Source: Parapristionchus giblindavisi (lineage: Eukaryota > Nematoda > Chromadorea > Rhabditida > Diplogasteridae). Taken from it: a DNA stretch of 64,000 nt. The translations under genes were made by a program, and so were the position numbers. The stretch covers positions 372,001 through 436,000 of the forward strand of contig CALSFV010000050.1 of NCBI GenBank assembly GCA_943737045.1, written 5' to 3'. Positions within the stretch are counted from its first letter, which is position 1. Each line of letters begins with the position of its first letter. Below, piece after piece: positions 42,788 through 54,808 of this stretch. The notes under the pieces are model-generated. The model worked only from the letters and a program-made list of their open reading frames with translations, searched no databases and was not told the origin of the DNA.

Positions 42788-45700
42788 TCAAGTGCTTCAA
42801 TTAAACGCATGGGGATGGGAAAGTCGGTAAGGAAACCCCAGATGTGATCTATTTGGATAATACCGTAACTATCGATTGATTGTGAGGGTACTGTGTGAAC
42901 TATTATCTCTCTGATCTACCTCCGCTTCTATCCTTCGAATCTTCGGGAAGCGCCCCTTGAGGAGTGGCATGACACACCCGACGCCCACACGACGAATCTG
43001 AACAAATCAATCGATAATCACGCAAACGATACAGTAATCTTAATATCTATTGATCGATTGATAGCATGAAAACCCACATCCACTAGCGTGACCTCTTCCA
43101 CGGACGCATAGCACTTCTGCAATGAATTATCGATTAAAATATAGATGTCAATCAATAAAATGTTCCTAAATCAATCAATAATCGATAAACCATACATCGT
43201 ACACCCTGAGCACGATCTTATCGTCCAGTCTCAAATGTTTGAAAGCAATGTTCTTGAGTCCTCGTGGAATCGCCTCAGCCATACTCCACCACAGAGTCGA
43301 GTAAGCTTTCTGTAAAGTAGCGAATTTATGGATTTTGATAGCAGAAATATTTGTAATACCATGCTACCCATGATTATTCGTCGTAATGCTTTATGATAAA
43401 ACGATTAGCGAATACAGTATCTTTCGAATGGCTCCTCTTTGCCATGCTTATAGAAAGTATACCCTACCATGGTTTACAATGGTTCACTTTTTGCCTTTTA
43501 CCCTACAATAGCAAACATTATCTATATGACACTACAGATTCAATAAAAAAACATCATCTACATGACACTACAGATTCAATAGCCCCTTTCCTTAACCTGC
43601 TTGGTCAAACTTGATAAAAGTGCTGAAACATATAACAAAACCTCTTTGATCGGGATGAATCCATTCGCATTCGACTTCGTTATACGAGGAAGGCACGCAA
43701 TCGAGAGATCTTCCAATCGCTGAAATAAATTAATAATCAACCAATCGATAAATCAATTATCAACAACTCGCGGTTGCAATAACCAACTCTATCTCTCTCG
43801 ATTATCTAGGCTGATATAGTGGTGAGAGCGTTCTTCCTTACACGGCCACACGAAGAAATGTTGACACAAGTGCAAATTATTGCCTAAAATCAATCAATAA
43901 GAAGCTACCGTACCCCTTCGCACGCAGGCAATCCCTCCGCGAACGCATCGGCCAATCGATAAACTAACGATTCCTTGATCCAATTGCCGTCCCTGTAGCC
44001 ATTGAGATGCAGCGAGCGCAGACAACGATGTCGGCCGAGGTCTTGAATGGAAATATATATGCTTATACGGTAATCCCAGAGTACTGTAGCATTGGGTCTA
44101 CAACAATCGATATTCAACTTACTCGCCACTAGCGCTATCAGCGTGTCAAACTGCGCACGATCCCTGGGCTGAATCTTGATCTTGAGTTCAGTGATCTTAA
44201 AAATCAATAAATAAAGCCTTCGATGTTACCGTAACCTACCATTATTTTTTCGCATAAATTGTGATCTTTCGTATAAAAAATGAGACTTATATAGTGGGTT
44301 GGCTATGAAAATGTGCTGAATATAATGGGATCCTCACATTATGAGGGTATGAAAATCAATGAATCAATCAATAACCCACATTATCGATTTCGTGTATCCT
44401 ATCGAGCACGATGAAGCACTGCTTGCTCGGATGGCTACCGTCGCCTGCCTCAGCAAACGTGATCCGCAGTGACTGCGTACGCGACGATGCTTCCTTCATG
44501 AACGCGAACAGCGTGTACGCGTCGCTGAAAATCATTTAAAAAAATTAAATTTGAAAAAAAAAGTATACAGACAAACTACAAATTACAAACTCCAGAGGCT
44601 TAAGAGGTTTGCATAATTATCGATTAGTTTTCGCAAAATCCTCAAAGCATTCGCTGGAATACCACACTTTCCTTCCCATGGAGTCGATCTCTATCGTTCT
44701 TCATCTCATCAGATTCTTCTTCTCGTCCTCAATAACAACGACGTCGCCGTTTCCAGAACCGTTCCTAATGACGTCATCTGATCGGGTGAAGTAGTCAGTG
44801 TCCGTAAGGAGCTTCAAGAAACGGGGGAAAACAAGGAAAACCAAATATAGCCTGTAAAACTAGTATACCATACTTGCTTATACGAGGAAAATCCATCTCA
44901 ATTCAGCTTTCTTCTTCTCGGCCTCACCGACAACGTCGTCGCCGTTTCCAGAATCCATCCTTTCTGTGACGCCATCTAATCGGTGAGGTAAGTATGTATT
45001 GAGCTTCAAGGGATAATAGAAAAGATGGAGGGGAGGCGAGAGCATCAGACGCTCAGAGAGATCATGCATTACTCGTTCGATTTGTAGATTTGGAGTATAG
45101 TATAGTATAGTATAGATTTATATAGGAGTATAGTATAGTATAGATTTTTTATAGTATAGTATAGATTTGGAGTATTGGAGTTGGAGTATTCGTATATGGG
45201 GGTTTAGAATGGTCTCAATTATCGATTTATCGAAGAGTTACATTTATCGATTGGTAGAGAATGTCTAACGTTGCCACAGATGGAACTTCGTCGAGTAGGG
45301 CATGCTCTGGATTAGTTCAATGCTAGAAGTGAACTTCTCATAAGCAAAACTGGTGCAGGATTCTCCCAAGCAAAAGTTAAAAATACATAATACTAAGATC
45401 AGGGTTACTAAGTATGATCTTCAATTCGTAGCAAAAAAATATCCTCTATAATTCGCTCGTTCAATTCATACATTTTCGGTACCCTCGTAGTTTATTTTAT
45501 ATAGTTGGTTAATTTTCTAATAGGGTGGGTTGATTCATAAAATTCGTTATTCTCGCTTAAAAATCGTCATTTTTTAAAGTTTCCTTCGCATAAAGTGGCC
45601 TAAAATGGGCTTTATATAGTGGGAACCCAAAAAAACCCAATCATTCTATTCCAAAATAATGTGCTGCGACTACGACGTCTAATAACAATGAAACTATTGG

Positions 45701-48700
45701 TGGCAGGTCGTGCCCAGGCAACACAACAAGACAAAGCAGAAGTGCAGATCAAAGTTCAAAATACAAGCTACAAATCAAAGTTCAAAATACAAACTACGCT
45801 TACACTGCCGTTCCCTCGTCCACCTCAATCTCCAGGTCTTGCAGGTGTATGTTGCGCTCGCGCAGCTTCGTCAGTAGTGCATGGCCTAGTCTCTGAAGAT
45901 AAGAGAACAGAGATCGAAGATCAAACTACAAAGATCAACTCACGCCGCATGTGAATCTCGTCATGGCGAATCGATTGAGCGTCGTCGGCATGGCGTCCTG
46001 CAATGATAGACGATTTTACATTGTCTATAGTATAGATTCTTTCAGGATTAGCCCTTCCTAGATGCAGGGAATTACATCTATGTGATGCACGGGGCAATTG
46101 CCAATCAGCAGCCCATTGAACGATAGTGTCAATGGGCCGCTCATTGCTGATTTGCAACTGCCTCTTGCATCACATAAACGTATTTCTTATTTATGTCAAA
46201 TAATGGAGAAGAACCGATAAATAATATCAAGGCACTAGCTACATATCTCAAATGAGACACACAATCACCGCGTGAGTGGGGCGCAGTGAAGACTAATTTG
46301 AAACTCTCCGCAACGCTCTCTCGCTTACTTTGTCCGCGAGAGAGCATTGCCAGTGCGGAGAGTTCGAATTAACGCGATCCCTTAACGGCATATCCCAAGC
46401 TAGTTTGACACTCCGCATTGACAATACTCTCTCACAGATAAAGAAAACCAGAGAGCGTTGCCAGAGCGGAGAGGTTCAAATTAGCTCGAGATGTGCCTTT
46501 AATTACCATAGCACTCACCATGATGTGCACCAGTTTTGCGGGCACGTCTGCCCATGTACACCGTAGATTGTAGTCGGTGACGCGAGCCATCGCTTCGCTC
46601 CAAGCCGGAGTGTCCACTGGAAATCAATCAATAAATATAAATAAATAAATCAATCAATCAATAAATCGATCAGTGGATCAATCTAATACACGTCTCAGTC
46701 AGCAATAACTACACTGTAAAACCTAAGGGTGCATGCATGAACGTTGACAAACAGCTTGCCGAAACGTGACGACACTAGGGTGGAGAGGGGATTTTCGACA
46801 AACGCCTCCGGCTATGTGACGTCATGTTTCTTGGCAAACAGTTTGTCAACGTTGCTTTGATCAAGCACCTCACTTACATCCATCTAATAGTTCATTCCAG
46901 ATCACAGCCAAAATACAAAGATCAAAGTCCAAATATCAAAGATCAAACGCACAAAAGTCGATCGCTCCATCGTCGAATCCGCAGTTGGTGATGTGCAGGG
47001 TGCGGAAGTGCTTGAAGGTTGACACGAGGAACTCGAGGAAGTCATACGTGAGTATCAACTGAAAAGCGAAGAAGTTACCGTAACCATTACCAACATCGAC
47101 TACCGTAATCACACGATCAAAGATACCGTAATCTCCGCAAAACTAATCATATATACGGCCAATTAATGACTACTAACAGTGATAAATGAGAAACGTTTTA
47201 GGACCATCAATAAAAGGAATTTAGACAAAACAAATCATGTAAAGGTTCAAGTTTCAAATGGGGGGTTCAAGAATCTTTCGATCCGGCACCCCACCTGTTA
47301 GTTTCCCGTTTCATTCTTTTTATTACTTTTGGTGTTTATCGAACCTTTCTGATGTTGTTCTCAGAAACATTCATTGATAAAATAATTGTTCTGTTCAAAT
47401 GTTGCAAAGGAAATGAAAGCAGAGCACACTCTCTCTACTCTTTTTCTTTTCCTTTCGTGACTTTTCAACGTCACATCAGTCTTCCTCTACTTTCACATAA
47501 TACATCTCCATACCCTCGCAATGCGAGGATTGACCCACATTATATGGCTCATTTTCAGTCACTTGCCAAAATAAGCTAAAAATTACGAGTTTTAAGTGAA
47601 AAATAACGAATTTTCTAAATCGAGCCTCCATATTTAAAAAAAGGCCCACTATATAAAAATGACGGCGAGGGTATCGAAAATGTTTGACTGACATGATGAT
47701 CGGGAACTCCTCGGGCAGCGTGCACCGGTGGCGTGCCTCCAAGCGTTATCCTCAACACGTTCTTGCCGAAGCGACGGCCAATATTGTCGAGGATGCGGCC
47801 TGTAAATCGGAGATTGGGTCATATGATGAGTGAGATTTGTGACTAGGGCTAAAACGGTCATGCATTGAGTCAGGTTTATGACTAGGGATAAAGTGTAGCT
47901 TATTCAATTGCAAAGCTTTTATCAAAAGTTGCGAAGAGAAAAGAAGAAAATCATACAAAACTCTCCTCGTTTCACACACTCTCTCGGCTCTTTTTCTCTC
48001 ATTTTTTGTGACTTTCGAATACAAACCGGACTCCATGATTAAAACCAATGCAACTAGCCTATAGTATGGCACTGCTCCCACATGGATATAACCGGGACAA
48101 AATAAAATCACTTCGCAATCGCTCCCATTGGTGAGGTACCGTAAACCCATTCGTCCTTTTCCCAAAACAACTCACGCAGTGCAATGGTCATCTCGCTCTT
48201 CATTCCATCGAATCGTCGTGCCTCCATGGTGAGGATGGGCACACAACGGACGACGGATCCGAATTGGATTGTGGCATAATCGTCAAGGGTCTGCAAGAAT
48301 ATATTTGTTTATTTAGGTCAGATGTAGATTGAATGAGCTTTAAGGAGAGTTTTATGGTTAGTAGTACGAAGAGCTCGCATAATTATATCACAAGCCGATT
48401 TTGCTTTGAGCGAGATTGATCTACAATGTTCAGAAAAGGTTAGGCTTCATTGAATAATGAAGCCAAGATCTTTGATAACTCCTTTTGACTTAAGTTTACA
48501 TTATTTATAGTATAGATTCTTTTAGGATTAGCCCCTCCTAGAAGCAGGGAATTACATTTATGCGATGGAAGAGGTAGTTGGCAATCAGCAGCCTATTGAC
48601 GCTATGTGTCTATCTCCCTTTATTTTGGAGTCTGTTCTACATGTCACGTTGTTTCATGTTCATCAGACACTAGTGTCAATGGGCTGATTAGGCAACTACC

Positions 48701-51700
48701 TCTTGCATTACATAAATGTAATTCTGATTTATATCAAGTAGTTGAAAACAGGAGACAGTGGATGACAGAAAAAAATCGAACAACAACAATAATAATAATA
48801 ATTATTATTCAACTAATCAATAATCACCAACCGAGAAATACAAGTGCAGGTGATCTCCATCTTTTGTGAATCGATAGGGTGCCCTCTTACTCAACTGGCA
48901 CATGCGGCTGCTCGCCAGCTCAACTCGACCACGGTCCTACAACGATTGGTATCAACGGCGGATTACGGTAATCCAGGATCAATCAATCAATACTCTTCAG
49001 GAGAGAGTGGTACGGTAGTTTTCGCTGCAGGACACACTCACATTCAAATTGGTGATGTGGCTGATGATGTTCTCCATGATTAGATCATTCGAGTAGATTT
49101 GTGCAGTCAATCGGCTCAGTGGCTGCAATAATAAAGGCTGCTACACTTGGTAAGTTTTAATAAACCAGAGAGCGCTACTGTAGCTCTAGATAGATCAGCA
49201 ATTCGATAGCTCTCATAAATCAGGAAATTTCATGACCTCCCAATCGATAAAGTTCATGAAACCGATAAATCAATACTCACACTATCCTCGTCAAGTCCCG
49301 AATCATCTGCGTCCGAACTGTCCGTGATAGAGTCCTCGCTTAGAAGATCAAAGATCAATAAAAGAAAACACAAAAGAGTACGACATCCGCAGGCATTCAT
49401 TTCACAAGTGGGAAACAATATGCGGAAACGTTTGTGTTTTGCGAGTAGCACAGACTGCATGAACACAAGAACAGAAAACTTTAAAAGAATTCATCATAAG
49501 TTTCGAAGTTTTACATATTACAAGCGTCAAGATGGGCTATCCCCGTATGTTCACAATATCGATTGATCTACCGCACTCACATTTCATCCTCCTTGCTGTG
49601 TCCACTGTCTCTGCTCAGATTACACGAGGACATCACGTCCGAGATCATCTGTAATAAATCGATAAGTAAGAAAATCAATCGATAATTAGCGCTTCTTCCG
49701 ATTATCCGACGGCGCCCCCCCCCCCCCCTGCACTCTAAGCCACGCCCCTTACTCTAAATGTCCGCGCTCTCTCCTCTTTGCATGCTCTCTCGTCCCTTCT
49801 GAAGAGAGCGCGCGCGCGCGATCATAATGATGAAATGAGATGAGAAGTCCGAAAATACATTTTTTTTTCAACTCATATTTTCCGAACTATAAGCTTAAAC
49901 AGACATTATTTCCAGCATACATTATTCCTCTAAAATTGATTTTTTTTTGCTTTTGTCTCTCTTTATCGCCGCAATCTGCAAAAGTGACCCGTTTTTTACC
50001 AGGCAACTAATTTATAAAGTGATCCGTGCCCCAAACGTGGGGGCTAGAAAATGTATGATTCCGTAATGCATTGTTACATTTGCCTTACGTGTCTACGCCG
50101 TAACACCCTCCGCCGCCTCTCCGACGCGACGGAGGGGGTTACGGCGTAGACACGTAAGGCAAATGTAACAGTGCATAAGGGTACAAATCGAAAACGTTTA
50201 TGAATATCGACTACTGTCAACTCAACGGTCTATCCGACTCATTTATCGAAAATAGGAGCCATTGGTCACATTTAGCGAATAACCATCATATTATGAAATC
50301 ATTTTCATCACTTATTATTAGCGAATTTTTCATGAAACGGGTGGGTCGGGTGGCAAAACCGTTTGGGTTCTTGCCGCTAGCGGCAATACCGTCCACGTAG
50401 GAAGCGGTCAGTCACATACATGGGCGGCCATTGAAGCTGGAAATGAAAATCGGGTTGTCGGAAGCAAAAAATGGAGCATTTATACGTCATTTTGAGCGAT
50501 TTTTTGGAAAATCGGGGGGGGGGGGGTCGGGTGCCAAAAATCGGGGGGTGTATTGCCGCTAGCGGCAGTGGTGCCCACGTATGGTCAGTCAGATCCAACC
50601 TGCATGCATCAAGTGGTTTAGTGTTCATCCATATTGACACCTTGTGGCAGATATTGCTGTGCTAGCGCGAGATCCCGTACCATCGAGCATTTCACACGAT
50701 GATGAAAAACGAAGCAACCCGGTTTATCTCCACCAGTGAATTTCTCTCACAGCGCTGTATATCATACATTTTCGAGCACCCACATTGTGAGTGGGCACTG
50801 TTTGTCGATGCGGTCCGTTTTGAGACTCGAAACCCGTCTAGGAATACGCGGGAGGTCGAGATTAGTAAGAATCACGCCATGTCGGGTCAGTTTCGAGTAC
50901 TTGAGATGCAGATCGGGTCAGTTTTGTTCTAATTTCGGGTCAGTTTATAATTCGCAAAAACAACAGATTGTGGGTGGGGCGAAAATTTATGCTTTATATC
51001 CAGGATGGTTGGGGCAAACCGTTTGACAATGACACATGAGGCATCAGGAAGTGACGTAAGTGACAGTGATAAGTTTGATATCGAGAAGAGCAACTTTTTC
51101 AACCCTTTGGTGTCTGATATAGATAAATCCATGCTTCAGCGAAAATGAAAGTTTCACGGTATGATGAAACAGGAAACCACGCGGTGCATCTGCAGCAGAG
51201 AATATCTTATTGTTAGGTTTGCCTAGTATCAATGAAGCAGATGAAAACGTTTTTGAAAATCTGTAGCGCATCTATTCGACCTTCGCCATGAAGGTTGACA
51301 AATCGTTTGCCTGACGTAAGTCACGCCTATAAGCGTCGTAATATTATAGAGCTGTTTATTTTAGCTAAGTTTGCGTGAAAATTAGATATACCGCAGAGTG
51401 ATGAACAACGGTCTAACAGTACGTTACAAACTTCGAAGCCTGACCGCGACAATCCATCTATCCCTTTTCTGCCCTTATACTTCTCACCGCTCATTATATT
51501 TGTTGGAAATAAATAAATAAATAAATAAATAAACAAGTGAACTCACGGATTCAAGGATAGGATAGCTGTCGCTTCGAAGACAATGTTCCTCACAGATTTC
51601 GCCTCTGAAATTTTTCGAAACTGATTATTAATTTTAAAAACAATAATATCATTTAAAAGAGATGATGCAAACATAATTAAAATTTTTCATGTAGTTTTTC

Positions 51701-52286
51701 TAAATTTAATTTATGCTTGCAAACAGACAAAGCGATAAGTTTAAATGCGTTTGTGGAACACCTAGCTACAACCGGCCGTATCCATGAACGGTGGTAAATT
51801 GTTTAACGAAAAATGTTCCGTCACTAGTGTAACGCGATTGTGACGTTACACATAGGTCGAATAGCTATCGGTTTTCAAAATGCGGTCAGGTTTTTCGATT
51901 TTTGTGAAAATTTGGCTCAAAATGCGGTCAGGTTTTACGATTTTATGGGAAATTTCGGCTTAAAATGCGGTCAGGCTTGGTGCTTTGTAACATACTTTTC
52001 GATCTATGACGTTACATTTACCGGCAAAAGGTTTGCGAATGTTCATGGATACACCGTCATCCACAATTCTTCTATCAGAAATTTTTTGATAAACACCGAA
52101 AGTAATAAAAAGAATGAAACGGAAAACTAACCGGCTGTTTGCAGGATCGAAAGATTGAGGAACGCGATCATTCCAGGATCTGCAAATGATTATTTTGTTT
52201 TAATTATCACTCTATTTTAAAAAAAGTAAACATTTTTACATAACAAACTGTCAGCTGTGATACTTATTCTATCTACATACTAATAC

Positions 52287-52321
<35 letters not shown>

Positions 52322-52911
52322 TTTTTCTTTAATCGAGCACAACGGGGATGGAATATATCCCATAGTCATACAACTGTAGCAGTTGAACTGTTTACTAGGA
52401 TAAGTAGACTAGTATTTCTCTTATTTATTAAAATCTTTAAATGGCCCTTTAAATATATATATTTTTATAAAAAAACCAACGATGATGATCCTCCAAATCG
52501 TTGGGCAGCAGCGACTGGGTCCATCTCTCCCCAGTCATCATCATTCGCTTCGTCTGTCTCCATCGTGGATGGTCGGACGGGAGCACTGAAAATCAACCAG
52601 AATTATGAATCTAATTACGAAGTTTTCGAATCTAATTTGGAGATTTTTGAATCTAATTTGGAAATCTTCGAATCAAATTAGGAGATTTTTGAATTTGAGA
52701 AGATGTTTGAATAATATGCTGAACGAATAAATATTATTAATTATTATTACTATTTACTTACTTATTCTTCTGTATCCTATAGTGATTAGTACTGTTGTTG
52801 TTGTTGCCTCGATTTCTACTATTCTGTGATTTGTGACTGCCGGTGGTGGCTGCATTTGGCGGCTGCTGACTCCCGCGCGGAGTCACCACCGACGTAGACG
52901 AGGCTCGGTTA
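41920..52911 (-). CDS. F-box protein with leucine-rich-repeat-like C-terminus (5' end open)
   Basis: In-phase exons from high to low: 52911-52762, 52585-52481, 52179-52132, 51604-51547, 49648-49581, 49338-49281, 49122-49042, 48936-48832, 48290-48176, 47799-47693, 47058-46953, 46616-46519, 45997-45944, 45892-45804, 45322-45270, an unresolved exon near 44.6-45.0 kb, 44524-44380, 44195-44123, 44040-43913, 43720-43642, 43311-43203, 43118-43081, 42997-42920, 42660-42547, 42469-42392, 42093-41920 (stop TGA). N-terminus is Asn/Ser-rich and acidic. An F-box-like helix set reads SNDLIMENIISHITNLN then RGRVELASSRMCQLSKRAP. After it come many segments with LRR spacing (FRTLHITNCGFDD, LQDLEIEV, LRSLHLNGY, LEDLSIACL, FKHLRLDD). 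F-box proteins bind SKP1 in cullin ubiquitin ligases, the repeats choosing the target. The first exon is not found; introns are rich in MITEs. Confidence 0.72.
42110..42345. repeat. 39-bp intronic tandem repeat
   Basis: About six units of CAGTTATCGATCCAC/TATAC followed by AGTACACCAAAATGTAAA. The period of 39 (a multiple of three) keeps several frames open on both strands, so the open frames here are artefacts. Units alternate between two subtypes, indicating expansion of a dimer. Confidence 0.9.
44241..44352. repeat. MITE family C, partial copy
   Basis: Contains TATATAGTGGGTTGG and CACATTATGAGGGTATG, the right half of family C. Intronic in the F-box gene. Confidence 0.5.
45090..45175. repeat. 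GTATA-type short tandem repeat
   Basis: Direct repeats of AGTATAGTATAG interspersed with TATAGATTTGG, in an F-box gene intron. Confidence 0.7.
45465..45622. mobile_element. MITE family C copy
   Basis: CATACATTTTCGGTACCCTC start, inner GGGTTGATTCATAAAATTCG and TTTATATAGTGGG end. Intronic. Confidence 0.65.
46025..46215. mobile_element. Foldback family Q, copy 1
   Basis: GCAGGGAATTACATCTATG with GGGGCAATTGCCAATC on the left is mirrored by GATTTGCAACTGCCTC and CACATAAACGTA on the right. A sister copy is at 48505-48745. Intronic in the F-box gene. Confidence 0.7.
46275..46498. repeat. Two family H hairpins side by side
   Basis: First: AGACTAATTTGAAACTCTCC ... CATTGCCAGTGCGGAGAG. Second: GGCATATCCCAAGCTAG ... 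GCGTTGCCAGAGCGGAG with end TCGAGATGTGCCTTTAA. They stand just before exon 46616-46519. Confidence 0.75.
46737..46865. mobile_element. Foldback family T copy
   Basis: CATGAACGTTGACAAACAGC and AACAGTTTGTCAACGTTG are inverted, with GTGACGTCATGTTTCTTGG inside. Intronic. Confidence 0.65.
47503..47690. mobile_element. MITE family C copy
   Basis: CCATACCCTCGCAATGCGAGG on the left and GAGGGTATCGAAAATG on the right, inner AAAATTACGAGTTTT; intronic, next to exon 47799-47693. Confidence 0.65.
48505..48745. mobile_element. Foldback family Q, copy 2
   Basis: GCAGGGAATTACATTTATGC and GAGGTAGTTGGCAATC mirrored by GCAACTACCTCTTGC and CATAAATGTAATTC. Intronic. Confidence 0.7.
50066..50180. mobile_element. 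Short palindromic MITE (family P), copy 2
   Basis: TGTTACATTTGCCTTACGTG and its inverse with GTCTACGCCGTAAC arms; closely related to 8039-8148. Intronic in the F-box gene. Confidence 0.8.
50763..50970. repeat. GAGCACCCACATTGTG-family repeat
   Basis: CATACATTTTCGAGCACCC start and repeated CGGGTCAGTTT units; relative at 35800-36040. Intronic. Nearby 50330-50590 contains two copies of a TTGCCGCTAGCGGCAA-containing segment and a G-run. Confidence 0.5.
51777..52055. mobile_element. Foldback family T copy split by a nested element
   Basis: Outer inverted ends TATCCATGAACGGTGG and GAATGTTCATGGATAC. The inner part is interrupted by 51851-52008, which is bordered by a duplicated ACGTTACA. Intronic in the F-box gene. 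Confidence 0.75.
51851..52008. mobile_element. MITE family G, copy 3, with 8-bp target duplication
   Basis: Ends CATAGGTCGAA and TTCGATCTATG; ACGTTACA lies directly on each side (51843-51850; 52009-52016). This copy defines the element boundaries of the family and shows an 8-bp duplication. Confidence 0.85.
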
Positions 52912-54808
52912 CTGTAAGTATTATAAGTCAGATTACTGTAAGTATTATTATCTGTGATTAATGCAAGTTTTTATATGTAATTGTAGCAATATTTTTTCGC
53001 TGCTACTTCAGAACAAATTAGGTCGAATAGCTAGGTTATCGGTTTTCAAAATGCGGTCAGGTTTTTCGATTTTTGGGAAATTTCGGCTCATAATGCGGTC
53101 AGGTTTTCGATTTTTGTGAAATTTTGGCTCATAATGGGGTCAGGTTTTTTTTTGATTTTTGGGAAATTTTGGCTCAAAATGCAGTCAGGCTTGGTACTTT
53201 GTAACATACTTTTCGACCTATGACCAGTCCTAAAGTATACTGAAAAAGTCTAGTATAAAATGCTCTCTTCCTTTTATTTTTTGTGCCCCCTTTGGACTAC
53301 TTCGGAGTTCTGAAGTAGTGTATATTTTTCTATGCGATTGACAGATATCTTGAATGGATAGAGGGCATGTAAGATTGAGAAAAGAGACTATCACTCAGTG
53401 ACAAAAAAGGACTGTCACTCATAATATCAGTGACAGTTTGAGAGACAGAAAACAACAGCAATGATAACGATCAAGATAACGTCGTTCAAAAGAAAGTCAT
53501 CTAAAAATATTCCCTATTTGAAGTGTAAATCCTATTTTGAATTACATAACTCAACATCCCAATAAAAGAATACAAATTACTCACAAGATACCAATTTCCA
53601 ATCAGAACTAAGATTTGTACACCACTCTATTAAATTTTAATAAGAGTTCTTATTATTCAATAGATTTCGCAATCGATAATAAATTCTTCCGTATCAATGC
53701 CTTTCAATCACCTATAGCGCTATTTGTTTCACAATCATGTGAATTGCACAATCTTTCGCAAACCAATCAATAGTCCGTTCGTTCTACTCTCTGACAACGG
53801 GAAATACGAACGATAACAGGTGATTCAACGCCGACGTTATCATGAAAAGGTCCGTCCCCATGACCGTTTCCCTGCTGTCATGAAAAGATTCGATGATAAC
53901 GCTACGATCCTCCATCGAACAAGGCTAATTATCCATTCTCTCTCATTTGTTGTGGTGGAAATATAGAATAATAAATAAGACTAATAACCATAACGCTTAT
54001 TTAAGTCACATAGCAACCGGTACTGAAATATGCAAAGCGAGAAATATAACCTTTCTTTGCGATTTGAACTTGTCCAGGTCCAGTTGTGGCGACCCCGCGA
54101 GTTAGTCGACGCCATGCGTTACCTCCTATAAGAACAGCAAAATCAACTGGGATATATTTAAAAAACAATCGATATCGACGCGATAAGATTGCACAATGCT
54201 GACACAAACACTCACACACACAGTGGGGAACAAGGAAACCGATAAACGGTTTGGGAAATCGATCAATAGTCATACAACAGGGAAACGCTATGACACCGTT
54301 GGCATGGATGAAGCACGACCAAGTATTAAGAACCAGAGATGACATTTAAAAAAAACTAAACTCCCTCACACCCACTTTCTTCCTGGCCAACAGACGCGAT
54401 GTGCCTCACTCTCTCGTTTACAACAAGGACCGCGCTGTAGGTCCGGCTCTCACTCACATGCACACAACTAGGAAACGTCGACTATCAACACCACAGCTCC
54501 CGATTCTGCTTCAAATTTAGAGGATCTTTATTTCCTTTTTCCATGTATACACGAAACGCTTAATCGTTATTGATAGCCACTATCAGAACGTATTTGAGGA
54601 TTCCCATTTGCTCAATCAGCATGTCACTTATCGATAATTATCATGTGAAATTGCATTACACTAATCAAATCCCCGATTAATCAAAATCGATTTTGAAATA
54701 ATCTTTTTATCGTCGGTTTATCACCACTTGTTCCAGAGAATACAATAGTCCCTGTTGCGCTTCAATGACTACATGCTAATTATACATTAAATTGCGTAAA
54801 TTCAGCGA
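52912..54808. promoter_or_regulatory. Divergent intergenic region, F-box gene and KXD1
   Basis: Contains a MITE family G copy (53021-53222) and then AT-rich DNA. The F-box gene's missing first exon is probably here. A more GC-rich part at 54360-54500 with CTCACTCTCTCG-type words may be a promoter. No exon is supportable otherwise. Confidence 0.35.
53021..53222. mobile_element. MITE family G, copy 4
   Basis: AGGTCGAATAGCTAGGTTATC start, three internal GCGGTCAGG units and ACTTTTCGACCTATG end. Longer than copy 3 by one extra internal unit. Confidence 0.85.

Noticed and set aside
54001..54345. Minus-strand 114-residue frame as first exon of the F-box gene
   Set aside because: No donor joins it in phase to exon 52911-52762 with any confidence and its composition is unlike the next exon.
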